Source of the DNA: Gymnopilus junonius
Taxonomy: Eukaryota; Basidiomycota; Agaricomycetes; Agaricales; Galerinaceae
Assembly: GCA_015501075.1 (NCBI GenBank)
Contig: JADNYJ010000111.1
Location: 62,001 to 126,000 of the forward strand
Length of the DNA stretch: 64,000 bases
Direction of reading: 5' to 3'
Part shown: positions 58,801 through 64,000 of the stretch, piece by piece
How the letters are laid out: each line of letters begins with the position of its first letter
How positions within the stretch are numbered: position 1 is the stretch's first letter
Translations under genes and position numbers: made by a program
Notes under the pieces: model-generated
The model's database searches: none
The model's input: only the letters and a program-made list of their open reading frames with translations
Told to the model about the DNA's origin: nothing

Positions 58801-61800
58801 CCAGCCTGAGATTCCGGACTTGGCTACGGCTATTCAGCTCGCGTATGCGAGTAACGATAAGCATGCGTATGGGCAGCAGAGGCGGAGTAGGAGTCAAAGT
58901 CAAAACCGGAGTCAAAGTCGGAATGGTATTGGTGCGTCGGGGGATGGGCAGAATCAGGGTCAGAGTCATGAACATGGACAGGAGCATAGGCAGACTTCGG
59001 GGCATGGGCATAATGTTGAGGTGAAGCATGCTTATGCTTCGGGTTCAGGTTCGACTGCTGCAGGTCATGTTCCCCCCGCCCCCGCCGGCGGCGGTGCTGC
59101 TGCTAGTGCACCAAGTCAGGGCAGCTCTCGTGCTCGCGTCGCCGGTGCTGCTAGCTTTATGTCATTTTCCTCCTATGCTGTTGGCGCTGCTGCTTCTGTT
59201 TCCACCCATGGTAGTGCTAGTGCTACCACGTACACATCTGCATCTACCTCTGCACTTCCCGCCCAAGCCCATGCATCCATTTCCGCTGCTCCAACATCTT
59301 CCAGTTCCAATTCATCTGCGCCTCTCGCTTCGACTTCGACTTCAGCTTCCTTTTCTGCCCCTGTTAAAAAACCCGTAGGTCGTCCACGGAAGTATCCCCT
59401 CCCTTCTTGGGCCCTTGGTGTCAAAACAAAAGTCAAAGCAGGCGCAAAAGTAACCGCTACCGGAAGCGTAATTACGAAAACGAAACCGAAGACGAAAACG
59501 AAAACAAGCCCGAGTGCTATTGATCCCAGTCGATACCGAAGAAAGTATGGACATCCTTATCGACCTCCGGTTTTGAATTGGACCCCTAGTGCGAATAAGA
59601 ATCCATATCCTGATTTGAGCGGGTATGCTTCAGAAAAAGGAAAGGAAAAGGAGGAGAAACCAAGTGCGCAGTCGAGTTCAAAATCGGATCCACCGCCCAT
59701 CCTCAGTGTACATTCGCTCTCAAAGTCACACCCAAACCCAACATCCGACGGCAGCGCGAGTGCGTCATCATCGTCATCGTCGTCTTCTGGAGAAGGTGGA
59801 GAAGGAAGTTCGTATTCTACGTTTAAAGTCGACTTGGACTCTGTGACGACTCCCATGAATTGGAGGAAGAGAAGGGCTCTTATTGATCGTAGTATCGACA
59901 ATGCGGATATTGACGCTGAGGAGGATGTGGATGCTGAGGGAGAGGAGGAGGATGAGGAGGAAGCAGAAGACCAAGAGGACAGAAAAAGAGAAAGCATGAT
60001 AGAGGATTGGGAGCTTTACTCGGGGACACAGCACGGCAAGTCGCTCTCTAGGGCAAATTCAATGTTACGGTCAATGTCAGCGTCCAAGTCCAAGTCCAAG
60101 ACACCGGTGGCGTCATCACGTTCTGTTCATGCGCCCCTGCCCACCCCTACGCCTGAAGCGACTGGCGGCAAGCCTTTGGGTGGGAGAGAAGGCAGTACGG
60201 CCGCCACGCTGAGGCATAGCTCGACGCCTTCCTTCTCCTCCTCTGCGGCATCTTCGTCGACAGCATCATCAACTGCAACTATGGATCCGAATTCGAAACC
60301 GAGACCCTCCCTCCCCCTTCCGGGACGGGCAAGGCTGCCTCTTCCTGGGCGGACGAAAATTGTGCAGGATCAGGGCATAGAGCTGAAACAGGCCCAGAAT
60401 GAGACGGCGCAGATGGCGTTGGCTACGCCTAATCCTACTCCAAGTCCGACGCGCACGGCTGCTCAAATCCCCAATCAGACCCAGAGTAAGACCCAGAACC
60501 AGGTTCAGCCTCGACCTCAACCTCAGATGACGGAGCTTCCTGTCGCATTTTCACCAAGACGGGCGAGGGTGACGTCGCCGAGGCCTGCGTTGCAATTGCA
60601 GCAAGAGGCGCAGGTACAGCATCAGCAGTTGCAGGCGTTGGTTCAGCAGGCTCAGCAGGGTGTGTGGGAGGTTAAAACGCTAGTGAAGTCTCGGGATATG
60701 GTGTCAGGGGCTGAAGCTGGGCCTGGGATGGGTGCAGGCTCTTCTGGGTTAGGTGAAGGTGTGGGTGTGGGTGTTGGGAGTTCAAACTCGAGCTTGGATT
60801 CAGGCTCAGAACTAGCGGCAGTAACGTCCATTGTGGAAGGTTCAGATGCATCTATGAGGTCTGCTACACCTGCCTCTAGGACTCTGGCTCCAGTTCCATC
60901 TCCGGTGTTGGCAGCACCACCAGTACCACCGCCGGAGGAGCAACAACAGCTAGCAACGCCGATAGCATCGGCAGCGCAGTCGTCGTCGTCGCAATCACCC
61001 TTGCTGTCGTCTCCCTTTGCGGAGGCGTTGGCTGGTGCAATAGCGAAATACCCAGCTGATGATCGGTTCAATCTCTCTAGCGCTGGAGATGGTGCAGGAG
61101 GTCCTCTCTTGCCCGCTGCCTCGCTCACGCTTTCCGGGGTAACGGGGACCGCTAGTACCGTTGAAGCTCAGGCTGAGAGTCGGACTGAAGCCCCAGCTCA
61201 GCAGTCAGACAAGGGCAATGGGCCTCAGTCTAAGACGGTCGAGGAGGGTGAGGGTGAGATGCAGGACGATGCAGCCGTTGTCAATGCTTTGCTTCTTTCC
61301 TCGTCTAGCAGTGGTATTGGCAGTCCTGGTATGCATGCCGTGGAAGCTGTGGCAGATACTGAAGTTCATAAAGAAATGCCCATGGATGTCGGTGGGGATG
61401 AGGATGCTGATGCTCAGGCGGATGAAGACGCGAATGCTCAGGTGGATGAAGTCGCGAATGCTCAGGTGGATGTAGACGCAAATGCTGACATGGATATAGA
61501 CGCAAATGCTGACATGGACGAAGACATACCCATGGATGTTGCTGCGAATGAAGAAGCTGATGAAGAAATAGATGAATATGACAGCGACGGTCCCGCTTCA
61601 GTGGTTGTAGAACTCGTGAGCGAGTTTTTGATGCGGTAAGGCTACCTGGTTGCTCTTGGATTTCAATTCCATTTATTCTCCTCTCTGTTCTATATCACTA
61701 GGTACTGCCAGGTCTTCGACGCCAACCGCACAAAATTGGAGATGGCGTATGCTCCCAACGCACTTTTCTCGTGCCGGCGACGGGATCTGGAGCAAGCTCA

Positions 61801-62592
61801 AGGACCATCCACTTCCAAGTCCTCACCAGTGTTTTCACCGACAGCGACAGTCGCTCAAGGACGTACCCAGATCGTAAATAAGCTCCTTGACATAGGATCC
61901 TACGTCTTCTGCCCAAGAGGCAAAGTGCGCAACCTGCAGTTCGATGCTGGGGTTGTTGATGCCCCTTCCTCTGAACCCTTGTTGTCTGCTTCGGATGCGA
62001 AAGATCCTAACCAGAGCGACATTCTCTTGACTGTCCATGGGGAGATTGTTCTACCGCATGCTGAGGGCCCTGAGAAGGACCATATTTTGGCACTTGATCA
62101 GAGTTTCTTGCTGAGAAGGCCAGAAGCTGTGAGTGCGGCTATGGACGTCGGTGACAACGCTGAGTCTCAGGCTGATGGGTAAGTCTGTTTCTTTCGCCCT
62201 CACCTTCTTCGGCGGGGCTAGGGTATACTGGTTTTTGACAGAACGCTAATTCTCTTTTTTCCCTATTCTTTTTAATCATTTAATCAATAACATTGGTCAT
62301 TTTACTCTCCTCGGTTCCGCCCTCGCCGATCAAAATGATGTTGCTCATACCTTATTCGATGGATGGATGAACGCGGTGCTCATCATGAATTGTTCTTCAC
62401 GCATATACAACCCACGTTCGAAAAAAAAATAAAAACAGTTCTGGACAGCAGCGTGTCGAACAAGGTTCTTCTTGGCCGCTCCTTGCGATTTCACATCATA
62501 TGACTGTACGTGCCGCGTTGTTGTTAGATACGGAGAGGTTGGTAGAGGAGGAACCGTGGGTTAGGGACATTTTAGGGGACCTTCTTGAGTAA
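55813..62592 (+). CDS. Very large low-complexity protein with AT-hook and NTF2-like domain
   Basis: Exons 55813-58574, 58744-61635, 61702-62178 and 62439-62592 give about 2090 residues. The first exon is Gln/Pro/His-rich, with KRRRRKNKS and LKRRKIEH nuclear-type patches. Its end and the start of exon 2 hold the only conserved-looking early motif: RRPNVNYEANQREFYLEKKR and IIIEWSSTVPVWSDTL. Exon 2 has an AT-hook (VGRPRKYP, about 59370-59390) and long Ser/Ala and acidic tracts. Exon 3 starts an NTF2-like fold: YCQVFDANRTKLEMAYAPNA, RTQIVNKLLDIGSYVFCPRG, DILLTVHGEIVLP and LALDQSFLLRRPE, the order seen in Mex67-type mRNA export domains. Role in nuclear RNA or chromatin work is inference. Three single-base shifts in exon 1 (CCC 57181-57183, G-run 57641-57651, AAA 57861-57863) need correction. 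Intron 3 (260 nt) is long for this window. Confidence 0.7.
55985..56040 (+). repeat. CCG/GCC triplet tract (poly-Pro coding)
   Basis: Repeated CCGCCGCCG with CCT/TTA variants encode PPLPPPPPPLPPPPPPPP-type sequence. Confidence 0.8.
61412..61531 (+). repeat. Five tandem 24-bp coding repeats (8 aa)
   Basis: Units begin at 61412, 61436, 61460, 61484 and 61508 and encode AQADEDAN, AQVDEVAN, AQVDVDAN, ADMDIDAN and ADMDEDIP. Each is acidic with alternating Asp; the phase of 24 keeps the frame, so copy number may vary between strains. Confidence 0.85.
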
Positions 62593-63116
62593 GGAAGATG
62601 GCAGACTGCTAGAAAGAAGGTGGACTTTTTCTTTTGATCTAATGGGGCGTAGTTATAGTTATCATCTTACGTTGTTTTCTGATTTCGCAATAGTGTATTC
62701 TGGCATCCATGTAGCATCTGCATCCAAGTTACTTATATCAATTGTTTTTAGAGCTTTCGTCTGATTGAACTATAAGCCTAAAATTGTACGATTATTTTCG
62801 ACTGAATGGGGCGACATGGTGTTACGTGCAAAATCAACATACATCAATACAATAAAGCTATCACGATGGTATATAGGCGGCAATGTACATAGTTCTTGTA
62901 TTACACTGTGGTATAGATCATTACAGAGGTTTATGTACATGTGCTCTAGAACAAAATATAAATACGGACTACCCTTTCAGAAAGCGATAGCAAAAATAAC
63001 ACAGGTACCAGGGAGCACTGTGGCACGGAACTCATTCACACAGGCGCCTCGGCACATGACAGTGCAAAGGAGAGGTTATCACTTTTGGGAGGGTAAAGTG
63101 TAAACGAAGGTCGAGG
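62593..63116. other. Intergenic region between convergent genes
   Basis: It holds the 3' flanks of the NTF2-like gene (+) and the ammonium transporter (-). The frame at 62765-63103 has no coding support. Confidence 0.4.
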
Positions 63117-64000
63117 TCAGGCACTACTGGACCTTTCCTTGAGTTCCATCTGATTCATGTCATACGCTGTTGAACGGCCGTACGCGCTGGGCTTGAGTTC
63201 AGTTTCGAGGCCGACGTAGTCATATGCGTATTCTCCCATGTCAGATTCATCAATACCGATGATTTCTTCCTCTTCGGAGACACGCAGACGGAGACCTGGA
63301 ATAAAGTGCATTATCCAGAGAATGATGGTCTGTGAAAACGCACACATGTCAGCGCGTGGCTCGGAGAAATTTTTTTTATGAACACAACAGGTGTAAATGA
63401 GGAGCAAACTTTGCCGCAGCGGGAGAAGAAAGATAGAGTGTGGAAGGAGGGAGTATAATTTGGAAACTTACGGTCATGACGAAGGAATAGCCGAGGCCCG
63501 CAGCAGAGTCAGCGAGATGTTTGGGAAGCTGGATCCAGTGATGGTCCAACCAGCCTCCGGGAATTTCAGTAAAGCCGTCAAAGCCAGCGACGCTAGCCTG
63601 AGCGAAGAGCGCGGTGAGGATGTTACCAACTATACCGCCAACTGCGTGTGATGCGAAAATCTGTTAATCCAGGGAAAATAATTCAAAATCAAAATCAATT
63701 TACGACAGTGGGAAATGGACCCACATCAAGAGAGTCGTCCCATCCTGCAAGGAATTTGAGCTGAGTGGCAAAGTTGCATACAGTGCCTGCCATGACACCA
63801 AACAGGACTGCAGCGGCTGTAAACAGAAAAAAAATTACAGTTACTCCTTGACTGCTCCTTCAAAAAAATGACAAGGTGAAACTCACGGAGCCGACAAACC
63901 CTGAACCGGGCGTGATAGCGACAAGGCCTGCGACAGCGCCTGAGCAAAAACCAACAGCCGACCATTTTCTCTCAATACGATAATCCTGTGAATAAATTAT
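63117..64000 (-). CDS. Ammonium transporter (MEP/Amt family), 3' part, runs off the window
   Basis: The four last exons are visible: 63985-63887 (WSAVGFCSGAVAGLVAITPG), 63816-63725 (AAVLFGVMAGTVCNFATQL), 63660-63472 (IFASHAVGGIVGNILTALFA and GWLDHHWIQLP) and 63329-63117 (TIILWIMHFIPGLRLRVSEE), joined by in-phase GT-AG introns. The SGAVAGLVAITPG segment, FASHAVGG with the conserved pore-side His, and the GLRLR.SEEEE..G.D..E.GEYAYDY C-terminal motif are diagnostic of Amt/Mep/Rh ammonium transporters. In Mep proteins the conserved C-terminal helix couples the subunits of the trimer. The plasma-membrane protein takes up ammonium when nitrogen is scarce. The start codon and the first membrane segments lie beyond 64000. 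The visible exons are intact. Confidence 0.9.

Noticed and set aside
57134..61505. Long reverse-strand and alternate-frame ORFs over the low-complexity gene
   Set aside because: They are shadows of triplet-repeat sequence (poly-Gln, poly-Pro, acidic tracts) and contain no independent domain or splice signals.

Overview
The window is from a filamentous basidiomycete, most likely a mushroom-forming Agaricomycete. The reasons are many short GT-AG introns of about 45-70 nt, genes on both strands without operons, a NACHT-TPR STAND gene family, a Pleurotus-type I9 protease inhibitor, and decayed hAT, Tc1/mariner and MULE DNA transposons. The species cannot be read from the sequence.

Layout. (1) 1-23 kb is a transposon-rich, strongly CpG-depleted block. 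It holds a relic of a NACHT-TPR locus (1-2.9 kb), a complete-ended hAT element (3079-8313, perfect 18-bp TIRs and a perfect 8-bp target duplication), a Tc1/mariner element (10.2-11.7 kb), a second NACHT-TPR pseudogene (11.8-18.3 kb) split by a ~2.7-kb insertion that carries a 576-bp TIR element and four 38-bp palindromes, and a MULE with a SWIM zinc finger (19.5-23.4 kb). In-frame stops in these relics are repeatedly TGA where CGA (Arg) is expected. (2) 24.3-34.7 kb holds duplicated copies of one module: an unrecognised + strand gene X, the - strand NACHT-TPR gene, a small + ORF Z and a - strand coiled-coil gene Y. Only the copy at 27.4-34.7 kb is nearly whole. (3) 35.1-64 kb is euchromatic: a VPS9-domain Rab5-type exchange factor, a small I9 inhibitor, a SAM methyltransferase, a minimal nucleotidyltransferase, a very large low-complexity protein ending in an NTF2-like domain, and the 3' part of an ammonium transporter.

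The most novel-looking item is a cluster of five paralogues between 40.8 and 53.1 kb, one of them broken. They share two conserved blocks: an N-terminal LYFA..HN.RR block and a helical C-terminal block with a PPMDH / FGCTTE.LRS / TEMD..LED signature. I cannot assign this family a name. Members sit on both strands around the methyltransferase and nucleotidyltransferase genes, have very short first exons, and one (48.1-49.3 kb) appears to use two GC-AG introns.

A caution for every gene model here: several otherwise well-conserved genes carry single-base frameshifts, and each can be cured by adding one base to a homopolymer run. This looks like homopolymer under-calling in the assembly more than pseudogenisation, so I annotate those genes as coding and state the shift positions.
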